Shown piece after piece: positions 22,863 to 32,149 of a DNA stretch of 64,000 nucleotides; positions within the stretch are counted from its first letter, which is position 1, and the number at the start of each line of letters is the position of its first letter. The notes beneath the pieces were generated by a model. That model had not been told where the DNA came from, searched no databases, and saw only the letters and a list, made by a program, of their open reading frames with translations. The stretch is from Lepas anatifera (lineage: Eukaryota > Arthropoda > Thecostraca > Lepadidae): assembly GCA_034440635.1 (NCBI GenBank), contig JAOTON010000051.1:682001-746000 (forward strand). Reading direction: 5' to 3'. A program made the position numbers and the translations under genes.

Positions 22863-23045
22863 TTTTTTTTGTAACGGCGCACCAACTGCTAAGGTCATAT
22901 GGCGTCCGAGGGGGAAGGGAAATGAACTAGGCTTGGGCTAGGACAGGGCGCCAAATCCTGCCTTTGGATGGGCTCGAACCCACGACATAAAGAATGCCGT
23001 ACGCCGATTCGTGTGCATGCGCTAACCGACTGCGCCACCCAGGCC
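22863..23045 (-). mobile_element. tRNA-derived SINE-A with 13-bp TSD
   Basis: On the minus strand the head starts GGGGCCTGGG and contains a perfect A box TGGCGCAGTCGG and a perfect B box GGTTCGAGCCC, the internal RNA polymerase III promoter. The tail ends CAGTTGGTGCGCCGTTAC followed by A8. The element sits in the LINE relic between exact copies of CCTCTTATCGGTG (22850-22862 and 23046-23058), the signature of target-primed retrotransposition. Confidence 0.93.
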
Positions 23046-23984
23046 CCTCTTATCGGTGAAAATTGTATTTATCTATCCTATACTGATAATACTTTTCTTA
23101 TTCTGATAACTTTTTTGAATATTATTTTCAAGAATAAAAAGCCAGAATTACTTCAACCGAATGTAAATAGAATATTGATGTAACTTTCAGACTGGTTCTC
23201 TGCTAATCTTCTGTTTTTGAACCCGGACAATACTTTCACACCGCACTCTTTTCCTTATTCCAACAATTGACGTCTCAAATCATACTATATCAGCATATTA
23301 TAGAGGAAAATAATTAAATACATTGGGATATTTTTATCAGAAACTAAGGTTTCTGCCTATATAAACCATAATGCAAAAATATTTAGTCGAAGCATAAGTA
23401 TTATTTATAGAATTATATACTTTATAACCGACCGGATTGCATATCTCCTTTATAATCCATTAATCCAACCATATATCAAATATTGTTGTCTAACCTGGGG
23501 CGTAAATTTTTCATCGCAACGCTGCAGAATCACCATTCTTAAAAAAGGGCTGTTAGATTAATTGAATGGATTTATCTGCCTAGAAAGTCAGAACCTGCTT
23601 TCAAAAAGCATATAATGCTCAAAATTACTGATCTTGCAAAAACACGCATGCTATTTGCTACACACAAGTTTTTTATTGGTGTGCTCCCAGAATTTACAAG
23701 ATATTGTTACGCGTTAGTATCAAGACCGTACGATACGAGGCGTGTTCTCATGTTGGAGCAACCATTTTCTAATCAAAACTAGTGTCTCTTTACTACGCCT
23801 TGCTTAGCACCTAAGTTGTAGAGCAACATTTATTCTAACAGATTTGAAACCATTGCGGAAATCCCAAGGAATAAACTAACTATGAAGAAAATGTTACGTG
23901 ATCATTTCATAGGGGAAAGTAATGATGAAAGCGTGATATAATAGCGGTAGCGAAAAACGTTATTAATAACGTATGCTAACCTTC

Positions 23985-24950
23985 GCCCCTATGGGCCTCC
24001 GAGCCACCTTTGCCTTGGTAGGGGGTGTTTGAAAAACCCTCAGACTCAACCCCTATGCGGGATAGAGGACAAACGCGAACGCTGGTGGATAGCTCATACA
24101 AATTCATGACAAAACTATATCAGTCACTCTTTAGTTCAGGTCAATATTGAGGTCATGACAGGTCAAAGAACGTGACATTTTTAGTAAATTTTTGGGCTCT
24201 AGCATCTGACAGAGATGAGTGATCATTTTTTAGGCAACATTTGCTTCCCTCGTCACGGCGAATCGAATTATGCATAATATGATCATACTAGGTTAAAATA
24301 CAAAAATGACCTGACCTCAGGGCAGGTCAAGGCCACTTTTTAACCTAGCATAGTCAATATGCATATCAATCGACTTGCAATAACAATCCAAACACAATTC
24401 TATCAAAATAAAAACTGTATCATTATCTCATGCAAAGTTATTGAGCTAAGTATGAAAACTGCTTAAGTAGCCCCAGATGACCTCTCAGAGGTCACAGGAG
24501 CAGGTTGCAACATGAACCTCGAAAGGGGCTCAGGATACTACAATTTAGACAATATGAAGGTATTTTCGGCTGTATTTACACAAATGCAGTCCAATTTTTG
24601 TTTTTCCCATGCATTTTTAATGGAGAGGTCATGGTCCGTACTTGACCTTAAGTCATCGATATGACAAATTCCGGAATATATTTTGTAGCACTCGGTGAGC
24701 CCATTATGTGGTAAAGTTTCAATCGGATAGATTCACCCATTTCTTACTTATGCCACCTTAAATATTTTTTTAGGTGAGGTCACTTGATCTGCACTGGTGA
24801 TCTGACCTAAGATGACCCAACCTAAAAATTTTAGAGATAGTTGCAGAATTAATCAAGGATAAGGTGTGCCAAGTACGGCGGCGCTCCGTAGCGCTGTTTT
24901 TTCGTGCAGCCAGAAAAACCCAAGAGAGGGCCGCGTTCAAATACCCCCAG
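23985..24950. mobile_element. REP-G family copy D
   Basis: The longest copy of the family, colinear with 620-1470: shared CTAGCATAGTCAATATGCAT near 24340, CTCAGAGGTCACAGG near 24490 and GTACGGCGGCGCT near 24877. Like the others it is studded with AGGTCA and TGACCT hexamers and has no transposase ORF. Its CCC/GGG-rich ends are less well preserved than in copy E. Confidence 0.7.
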
Positions 24951-25266
24951 GGTTAAACTTGTCGGTGGTTCAACACCCAGTGTCGAGTCACACTGTGGTG
25001 CTCCCACGCATGACACACATACATATAAAAATCAAAATTATTCTCTCATCTTCAGTCGCTCGCTCCTCATTATCACCCGATAAAATACAAAACAGGTGAG
25101 CATTAACTTGACACTTTTTATCTGATTTTGACACGACATTTGGCCCGACAACTAGACGAGGAAATAATCTATTCTCTTCGTTGCCCTTGAAGACTGGTGA
25201 ACAACAGGTTTCACCTAGCTTGCTTGCCCAATAGGGTTACCAAGAGAATATACTCATTCATGTTCA

Positions 25267-25267
<1 letters not shown>

Positions 25268-25292
<25 letters not shown>
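25268..25292. repeat. (TA)n microsatellite beside PLE1 3' end
   Basis: About 12 TA dinucleotides lie directly left of the PLE1 3' boundary at 25294. A (TA)n tract also abuts the PLE1 fragment at 14.1 kb. Confidence 0.9.
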
Positions 25293-25293
<1 letters not shown>

Positions 25294-25299
<6 letters not shown>

Positions 25300-26308
25300 T
25301 ATGTTGGCAGTAATCTTTTTTATACATGTTTGATTAAAAACGACGGCATATTTCAGTTTTATGTTCTTCTTCTGTTGTCTCTCTTTTCTCCGTACCACTC
25401 TTCTTTTATTAGAGTCCAAAGAAAAAAGTATGTTTCCTAAGTTCATTTACGACGTTTCGGTGATAAATACATCCACCATCATCAGGCATTAATGATATGT
25501 TTATACACAGGCTTTAAAGTTAACAACTTCACTATTATTAAAAGGTAAAAGACAGGGACTAAAACCTATGTTTATACGGTCAAGAATTGGATAGTTATAA
25601 GAGAAAATATTGAACGCTTGTAACGACAGAAATTTAATGACCGATCGTGCTGTTTCATATGGAAGACTTATCGTGTAGATATACATAAAGAGACTGCAAT
25701 CTAAAGAACTCGCGGTGTAGTACCGAAGTATACCACCCATTTAACCCAAGTGGATGCTGCTGAGGGTTTATTATGCCGTAATAATCCAGCTGGTTGTTCA
25801 TGCTGGGATTTCGGTCCATAATTAAGGCAGCCTCCAGAATTTGCAGTATTTTTCTGTTGTTTTCCTTTGCTAAGATTGTGGTGTTGCTGTTGAGGTCCTG
25901 TCTGGTGAGTTGGCGTTGGTGTTTCTGTTTGGTATGTAACAGTGCACCACCGGCTTGTAGGTGGCAGGTGAGTCTCCGAGAGAGCGTAGTTGTTGTGTGT
26001 CCTATATAGCTAGACGTGGACTGGAGCTTGCAGTCTCCATACGGGCATTTATACTGATATACCACGTTGGTAGCTTTTAGGATCTTGTCTTTGTTGTTTT
26101 TTTGGGTTGTTGCACATTACAGAATGGGTAGGTCTTAGCAGACTTGTAGTATATGATTGTTTTGATGTTGTGTCCCTGTTTCGGCTTGATGTTCCTTTTT
26201 AGAATATTCTTCAGGGCTGTTCCGTCTTCTTTGTATGCCGCGGTCATTTGGTTTTTATAAAACAGTTTGTGAGTCGTATTTTTGGTATGTCGGTATTTTT
26301 GTTTTGGA
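25294..26308 (-). repeat. PLE1 3' pseudo-LTR copy
   Basis: Matches 28010-29033, starting at ATTAGAATATGTTGGCAGTA on the plus strand and ending at TTTTGTTTTGGAT. It contains the GIY-YIG coding region, the 3' untranslated region and a CTGATGA-hairpin-GAAAC motif (25451-25487, minus). Confidence 0.9.
25655..26094 (-). CDS. PLE1 GIY-YIG endonuclease domain
   Basis: The minus-strand frame reads NNKDKILKATNVVYQYKC (from 26094), then CPYGDC, SSYIGHTTTTLSRRL and HLQAGGALLHTKQKH, ending at 25655. CxxxxC, the YIG core, the conserved Arg and spaced histidines fit the GIY-YIG domain of PLEs in the Neptune/Poseidon-like part of the family (subfamily is an inference). Role: target-site nicking for reverse transcription. 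It has no start codon of its own near the domain; it continues the RT reading only through two -1 frame changes (near 26246 and in an A7 run near 26097). It is therefore either expressed by unusual decoding or inactivated. Confidence 0.75.
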
Positions 26309-28070
26309 TGTCATGTGCATGGTTTGGATGGAACTTGTCCAATGCAGTTTTGATTTCCGCATCGATTTCATGACACGTATAGCTGTTGTTCACCAGCATT
26401 TGCTTTACGTGACTGAGTTCTTTGTGAATAAGTTCCCAGCTGCTGCAGGTGTTTAGAGCTCTTCTTACATAGGTGCGGATCACGCCCCGTCGATACCTAT
26501 GGGGGCACGCACTGAGGGCGTTCATGCATTGTCCCCTGTTTGTCCCCTTTCTGTGTACACTTGTGGTAAATTGTCCTTTGCTGGCATCCACATTTACGTC
26601 GAGGAAATGCAGCTTTCTTTGATTCTCCAGTTCATAGGTGAACTTGAGAACTGATTCTTCCTCTAAGATGTCTTTCAGCTGCTTCAGATTCTCTTCACCT
26701 TCGACTTCCAAGTAGATGTCATCCACATATCGCATGAAAATATGTGGTTTTTGCTCGAGTTTTTTTATTGCTTTCTCTTCTACATGGCACATATATGAGT
26801 TGGCGAATAGGACTCCCAGCGGGGAGCCCATGGCTACTCCATCAATCTGTTGGAATAGTTTTCCACTTGGGCATCGGGATGGCGCTTCGGTTGTGCATAC
26901 TTGAAGCATTTCCCTGAGGATTTTTCGAGGGAGTTTGCTTGGTGGTGGAAGATGGTCATGGTTATATACATAGTCCAATATAATTTCTATTGTTTCGTTT
27001 ACCGGAACGTTTGTGAACAAACTTTCAACATCCAGCGAGGCGATGATGCCTTGTGGCTTGCGAGATCTCAAATTGTCAAGAAATTCATCCGTGGACTTGA
27101 TCGTGTATTTCTCAGGGATGAATGGGGTCAGCAGGGTGTTCAGTCGTTTTGCAAGTTGGTAGGTGGGTGTTGGTATTTGTGAAATTATGGGCCTTAATGG
27201 ATTTTTGAACTTATGTGTTTTCACCGTACCGTAGAGGTAGCCTGGCTCGAATTGTCCGACAACTTTTTCGAAGTGAAGGCCATCTACCACAGCGTTAGCA
27301 GTTTCGATAATCGTATTTACTTTTTTCTTGAGAGGTTCTGTTGGATCCCTAGTGATTCTCTTGAACTTGGTTTCATCTGCTAGTATGTCATTGATTTTGC
27401 TAACATATTCTTCACGGTCTAATATGACGTAGCTCGAGGATTTATGGGCCTTACGGATAATAACGTCTGTGTCTTCCTTTAGTTTTCTCGCGGCCTCCCG
27501 TAGCTTAGGTGATATAACGTTTGAACTTTTTCCGCCCCGCCTTTTAGTTGCTTTCGCCAGGAGTTGAGCTCTTAAGTCGGGGCGTAGGTATAGGAGTTTT
27601 AGCTCCGTAATCTTCTCATGTCCTTGGAATTTGTTTCCCAGATGAAGATTTAAGCCTAAGTCTAGAAACTCCTTTTCATCTGGGCTCAACGGTTTCTTTG
27701 ACAGATTAACGTGAGCTACCGTTTGATCAGGTATCAGAACTGTTCCTTCGTATAGACTATTCAACTTATTGAGGATCTTACTTTTGACTAAACCTTCAAA
27801 GTAGATGCCGTCTTCCTTAAGAATGGTATCAATCTGGGTTCTAATTGCGTGTGGTATATCAATAGCTTGGTACTGACGTTCAATATCATTCAGCTCCTCG
27901 GTGGCTTTCTGTAAGTTATCTTCCTTTTGTTTCAGTTGTTCTTGCACCAATTTTAGTCGAAAATCGGCGGCGAACTGCTTGTACTTTACTGCTTTGTCGT
28001 TTTGTCGGATATTAGAATATGTTGGCAGTAATCTTTCTTTTATACATGTTTGATTAAAAAACGACGGCAT
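26244..28070 (-). CDS. PLE1 reverse transcriptase, 608 aa
   Basis: ATG at 28070-28068, TGA at 26246-26244. Residues about 1-110 are charged and helical (LVQEQLKQKEDNLQKA), a possible coiled coil. The PLE-type thumb/finger motif LYGTVKTHKFKNPLRPIIS is at about 275-295; catalytic motif A SLDVESLFTNVP at about 345-357; motif B GVAMGSPLG at about 405-414; motif C MRYVDDIYL at about 445-452, with the catalytic aspartates intact; then LHFLDVNV. This RT class is related to telomerase RT (established knowledge). The product copies PLE RNA at a nicked target. No internal stop over 608 codons, unlike every other retroelement frame in the window. The expected C-terminal endonuclease is in another frame. 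Confidence 0.92.
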   Translation of the reverse strand: MPSFFNQTCIKERLLPTYSNIRQNDKAVKYKQFAADFRLKLVQEQLKQKEDNLQKATEELNDIERQYQAIDIPHAIRTQIDTILKEDGIYFEGLVKSKILNKLNSLYEGTVLIPDQTVAHVNLSKKPLSPDEKEFLDLGLNLHLGNKFQGHEKITELKLLYLRPDLRAQLLAKATKRRGGKSSNVISPKLREAARKLKEDTDVIIRKAHKSSSYVILDREEYVSKINDILADETKFKRITRDPTEPLKKKVNTIIETANAVVDGLHFEKVVGQFEPGYLYGTVKTHKFKNPLRPIISQIPTPTYQLAKRLNTLLTPFIPEKYTIKSTDEFLDNLRSRKPQGIIASLDVESLFTNVPVNETIEIILDYVYNHDHLPPPSKLPRKILREMLQVCTTEAPSRCPSGKLFQQIDGVAMGSPLGVLFANSYMCHVEEKAIKKLEQKPHIFMRYVDDIYLEVEGEENLKQLKDILEEESVLKFTYELENQRKLHFLDVNVDASKGQFTTSVHRKGTNRGQCMNALSACPHRYRRGVIRTYVRRALNTCSSWELIHKELSHVKQMLVNNSYTCHEIDAEIKTALDKFHPNHAHDIQNKNTDIPKIRLTNCFIKTK

Positions 28071-29033
28071 ATTTCAGTTTTATGTTCTTCTCCTGTTGTT
28101 TCTCTTTTCTCCGTACCACTCTTCCTTTATCAGTGTCCAAAGAAAAAAGTATGTTTCCCTCGTTCATTTACGACGTTTCGGTGATAAATACATCCACCAT
28201 CATCAGGCATTAATAATATGTTTATACACAGACTTTACAGTTAACAACTTCACTATTATTAAAAGGTAAAAGACAGGGACTAAAACCTATGTTTATACGG
28301 TCAAGAATTCGATAGTTATAAGTGAAAATATTGAACGCTTGTAACGACAGAAAATTAATGACCGATCGTGCTGTTTCATATGGAAGACTCATCGTGTAGA
28401 TATACATAAAGAGACTGCAATCTAAAGAACTCGCGGGGTAGTACCGAAGTATACCACCCATTTAACCCAAATGGATGCTGCTGAGGGTTATTATGCCGTA
28501 ATAATCCAGCTGGTTGTTCATGCTGGGATTTCGGTCCATAATTAAGGCAGCCTCCAGAATTTGCAGTATTTTTCTGTTGTTTTCCTTTGCTAAGATTGTG
28601 GTGTTGCTGTTGAGGTCCTGTCTGGTGAGTTGGCGTTGGTGATTCTGTTTGGTATGTAGCAGTGCACCACCGGCTTGTAGGTGGCAGGTGAGTCTCCGAG
28701 AGAGCGTAGTTGTTGTGTGTCCTATATAGCTAGACGTGGACTGGAGCTTGCAGTCTCCATACGGGCATTTATACTGATATACCACGTTGGTAGCTTTTAG
28801 GATCTTGTCTTTGTTGTTTTTTTGGGTTGTTGCACATTACAGAATGGGTAGGTCTTAGCAGACTTGTAGTATATGATTGTTTTGATGTTGTGTCCCTGTT
28901 TCGGCTTGATGTTCCTTTTTAGAATATTCCTCAGGGCTGTTTCGTCTTCTTTGTATGCCGCGGTTATTTGGTTTTTATCAAACAGTTTGTGAGTCGTATT
29001 TTCTGGTATGTCGGTCTTTTTGTTTTGGATATA
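28010..29033 (-). repeat. PLE1 5' pseudo-LTR copy
   Basis: The upstream partial copy: the last 30-odd RT codons (IRLTNCLIKTK then TAA at 28964), the GIY-YIG region (28462-28785 open, then a 1-base deletion near 28490), the 3' UTR and the CTGATGA motif (28171-28206). Because it lies upstream of the full ORF it could carry the promoter, as shown for Penelope pseudo-LTRs. Confidence 0.88.
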
Positions 29034-29989
29034 ATCTTCCTCATGTTTGTGTGTTTACCGTTTTCCCTTTTTCTCATCTCAATTGCCCAAAATACCGCGA
29101 CCCAAAAATTTAGCTCTAGGCTTCTGCAACGAGAATTAATAAAGCATTGCCTTATTTTGCAGACCGGGCCTTTTGTTAACACTGCCATTTTCTTGAATCT
29201 AGACTTGAATCTAGCACCTAAAGCTGATATCCATGCTTGTTAGTGTCGATACCATGAACATGTTACGTAAAATTTAATTTCTTAAATAAAGTTGATTAAT
29301 TTAAATAAGTTAAGTAACCTAGCTTTATTTCTCTATCTTAAAAACAAAGCAAAAATTTTGCAATACGGAACGGGATGAAACGAGACGATTTTCGGAATAC
29401 GTTTTGCAGGTTGGTGCAGGACGGGATAAATGTAAACGGAACGGAAGGTAACGGAGGCTGAAATGTTGCTCCGTGCAGATTGGGATGACATGGATTGCCG
29501 CAGGCTTGATCCCCGTGTTAGAAATTCGCCTGCCGTGTCTGACCTATGCTGGTTGAGAGGCGCTGCCTGTTGAAATGAACCTAATGGAATAAAAGAAAGC
29601 GAAGGAATAAGAGGAAATCTTAACAAGGATAGTTTACTCGGCAAGGCTATGCACCCGACCTCACTTAACTAATTCGGCTTGGTGGCAGCTGTAGCTTGTA
29701 TTGACTGGTCAGAGCCACATGACCAAATCTATGGAGCGAAGCGGATTTAATTCTGGTCGCTTGGCGGATCTGAGAATTGATGTCAGAGCTCTGAAATTTT
29801 GCAGGGCGAGAGCCCTCCTACGCCAGACACCCAAACTAAAGCCCTGAGTCCAATTCCAAAATAGTTTTTGAGGAGTTTTGAAACAAACTTTTATATTTTG
29901 TTCTTCTCTCGTTTTTACTTATTAAGGTACGCGCATTGAAATTTGAGATTCTTTTTAATGGGAACAGGGTACGGGGGGGCAAAGTGCCA

Positions 29990-30780
29990 AAAGCTGTCCG
30001 GTGTGTTGTAAAAGTAAAGGTTGTTGCACAGAAATGAAATCTCCTGAATATTCAGGATCATGACCTTGGGTGGACAACCGATACAGCGCCTACTCGTTGT
30101 CCGCAGGAGGTGCATTTGTCAAAGGATGCACGCGCCAAATCGGCCCTTGCCTCTTGGACTTAAACGGCTTATAACTAAGCTAAAAAGACCGTTGGTGGCA
30201 AAAAACATAATTTAATTTTCAAGCTCAAAATACACGGCTTCTACACATGTCGGTTTTTGTATTCTGGTTTGGTCCTATCACGTCATTTTTGGCACGTGCA
30301 GCTCTGCGAAAAGTAAATGAGTGTCTATCACCACCCCTTCTGGCTCAAAACCTGTATCTCTGTATGAGCTAAACGAACAGCCGTGAAACTTTGCACACAT
30401 GTCGCTTAACATGTTCAGTCATAATTGTTCCAAAAATTGTTTAGACACCTAGAAGAGTTATTGAAATATGACGTCATATCGGAGCGCGTGCAAATGCACT
30501 GTATTCACGCCAATTGGGGAACTTTGTCCGGGATGTTAGCTTCTTGCTGCAGTGCTGGAAACAACTGATTGGATAAGCAAATTGTTTCAAATGGTATCTT
30601 CCTGATTGAAATCAACCATTGTTTTCCATATTATATAGGAAATTGCGCAATGGGTGTTCTGTTGTTCCAATACTCCAGCACGTGCAACATCGCCTGAGGG
30701 ACATCGTTACACCCCTTTCAGTTAAACTCAAGTAGGTTAAACTCAGTTCAGTTAACAAACACTAAATTTTGCAGATGTAA
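29990..30780 (-). repeat. Repeat R, copy 2 (inverted)
   Basis: Mirror of 20165-20960. It includes an about 25-bp variation near 30305-30345 where the other copies read GGTGTACGTCAACACC. Confidence 0.8.
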
Positions 30781-30799
30781 AATGCTGCACATGTTTGAT

Positions 30800-31500
30800 A
30801 TCCTGAATATACAGAATGCCTTTTGTGAGACTACTAATACAGCGCCTATTGCAAAGTCCGCAAGGTCATTAATCAAAGATGCACGCGACAGATCGGCCAG
30901 ACTTTAGACTTAGACAGACGTGTATTTTACTAAATTTGACACTTGGTGGCAAAAACATAATTTACATGGTTCAAGCGATTGGCAAAAAGCACGAATGCTT
31001 CTAAACAAGGCGGTTTCTGCATTCTGGTTTGGTCTATCCTGACATTTTTGGCACGTCACCACCACGGAGAGGTGAACTACGTCAACACGCTTTCGCCACT
31101 CAAAGTACATAAGCCTCTGAGTGCCGACCACGAACAGCCGTGACACCTTTGCCCATGCCGGGCTGGTCAGAAGTCAGTATAATTTCCCGAAGCGTTTTGT
31201 TTTATGACACCTAGAAGATTATTTGAATATGACTTGGGGTTGACGTTTGCTAGAGTTTGCACTGTATTTAATAAAGAACCAATTGAAGAACTTTTCCGGA
31301 TGTTTAGCTTCTTGTCATTGTTGTATCAACTGATTGCTCATGTTCATACCGGTTACAGAATGCTATCTTCCTGATTGAAATCATAGCCATTGCGTGGTTC
31401 ATATAGTATATAGGAAATTGCGCAAGTAGTGGGTGTTCTGTCCAATACTCTTTGTATGGCTGCAACAGCGCCTGAGGGAGTATCGGTTGCTTGTATTTGA
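30800..31500 (-). repeat. Repeat R, copy 3, strongly diverged tandem copy
   Basis: Colinear with copy 2 from a TGATATCCTGAATATAC start through the GAACAGCCGTGA and GGAAATTGCGCAA landmarks, but with many substitutions and small insertions. The left arm keeps only a remnant (TAGTCTCACAAAA near 20130), so this duplicate predates the arm duplication and was mostly deleted on the left. Confidence 0.7.
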
Positions 31501-31545
31501 AACTAGGTGTGCGTTTAATTTGCTCAGTTCCTACCCTCAATCTAG

Positions 31546-32149
31546 TCAACAATATAGTTTTCTTTCTTTTGGCCCAGAGAGTAATGGAGAGGAGGAGGAG
31601 GTGTTTCCTAAAATATGTCTGATTTTGTTTTTGAATTTCTTCTTAGAGGCAATATCTCGTATATTTTGGGGTAATAGGTTCCATTGTTCGATAGCGTTCG
31701 GAAGAAAGGATTTTTTTATGCTTGGTCCAATGCAAAATGTAGCGCACTGCAATACCCTTATTGGCAGTGGTGTTTGGGAGTAATTTTGTCCGCCTGTAGT
31801 TATCATGTGCCGCATTGCAGCTCCCATCTGAAAACTGAAGAGGTATGCTGTGCGCCTAAGCATATGTTCCCTGGTATGAACGGTAGCGCAGGGTACCCCC
31901 GTATTTTCCCAGTCTCTTCCATTGTAGCACCAAACCCTGGGAGTTGAGATCAAAAGATCATTACCCACATTTGATCTTCATAGCCCACGTGCAAAGATAT
32001 ATTACATGCAAATGCCAGACAATGCTTGCTTCTGTCGTTAACTAAGGTGGACTTTGAACTTGTTTTTCCAAAAAAATATTACCAAAAGAAATAGCACGGG
32101 AAGCTTGCAAATGGCGAATCACTAACAAACACGAGAAAGACGCCAGCGG
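31546..32149 (-). pseudogene. LINE reverse transcriptase C-terminal tail
   Basis: A minus-strand frame of 140 codons (31968 to 31546) contains RRTAYLFSFQ, TTGGQNYSQT and FLPNAIEQWNLLP, followed by a lysine-rich KKKFKNKIRHIL. This resembles the non-catalytic end of CR1/Jockey/RTE-type LINE ORF2 proteins. More complete than its left-arm mirror. No RT motifs remain upstream because the foldback element begins at 32150. Confidence 0.6.

Larger units (their letters stand above)
21950..23940 (+). pseudogene. Decayed LINE reverse transcriptase with two nested insertions
   Basis: Pieces in several frames read as one LINE RT: ISPVISEILEKLLNYRI (about 21980), then, after a MITE, IINNNYFGFQKS (about 22510) and a degraded motif A around FDTVDLNL (about 22640), followed by a GVPQRSILGLL version of motif B (about 22790). 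After a SINE the C-terminal part continues at 23059 with WFSANLLFLNP and YIKYCCLTWG. Many stops and shifts; dead. The layout fits the CR1/Jockey/L2-like group, not further resolved. Confidence 0.8.
25294..29033 (-). mobile_element. PLE1: Penelope-like element in pseudo-LTR arrangement
   Basis: Transcribed right to left: a partial copy (28010-29033) is followed without gap by a full copy that ends with the same about 1,015-bp sequence (25294-26308). This head-to-tail arrangement, with a truncated copy upstream that supplies a pseudo-LTR, is characteristic of Penelope-like elements (established). The full copy encodes the PLE-type reverse transcriptase and a GIY-YIG endonuclease. The two terminal copies differ at only a small percentage of sites by eye, suggesting fairly recent insertion. 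It lies in the spacer of the giant inverted repeat and its right edge is the arm boundary. Confidence 0.9.

Noticed and set aside
26097..26110. A7C run as a canonical -1 slippery heptamer
   Set aside because: In the upstream frame the heptamer does not fall in the X XXY YYZ phase, so a simple indel is as likely as programmed frameshifting.
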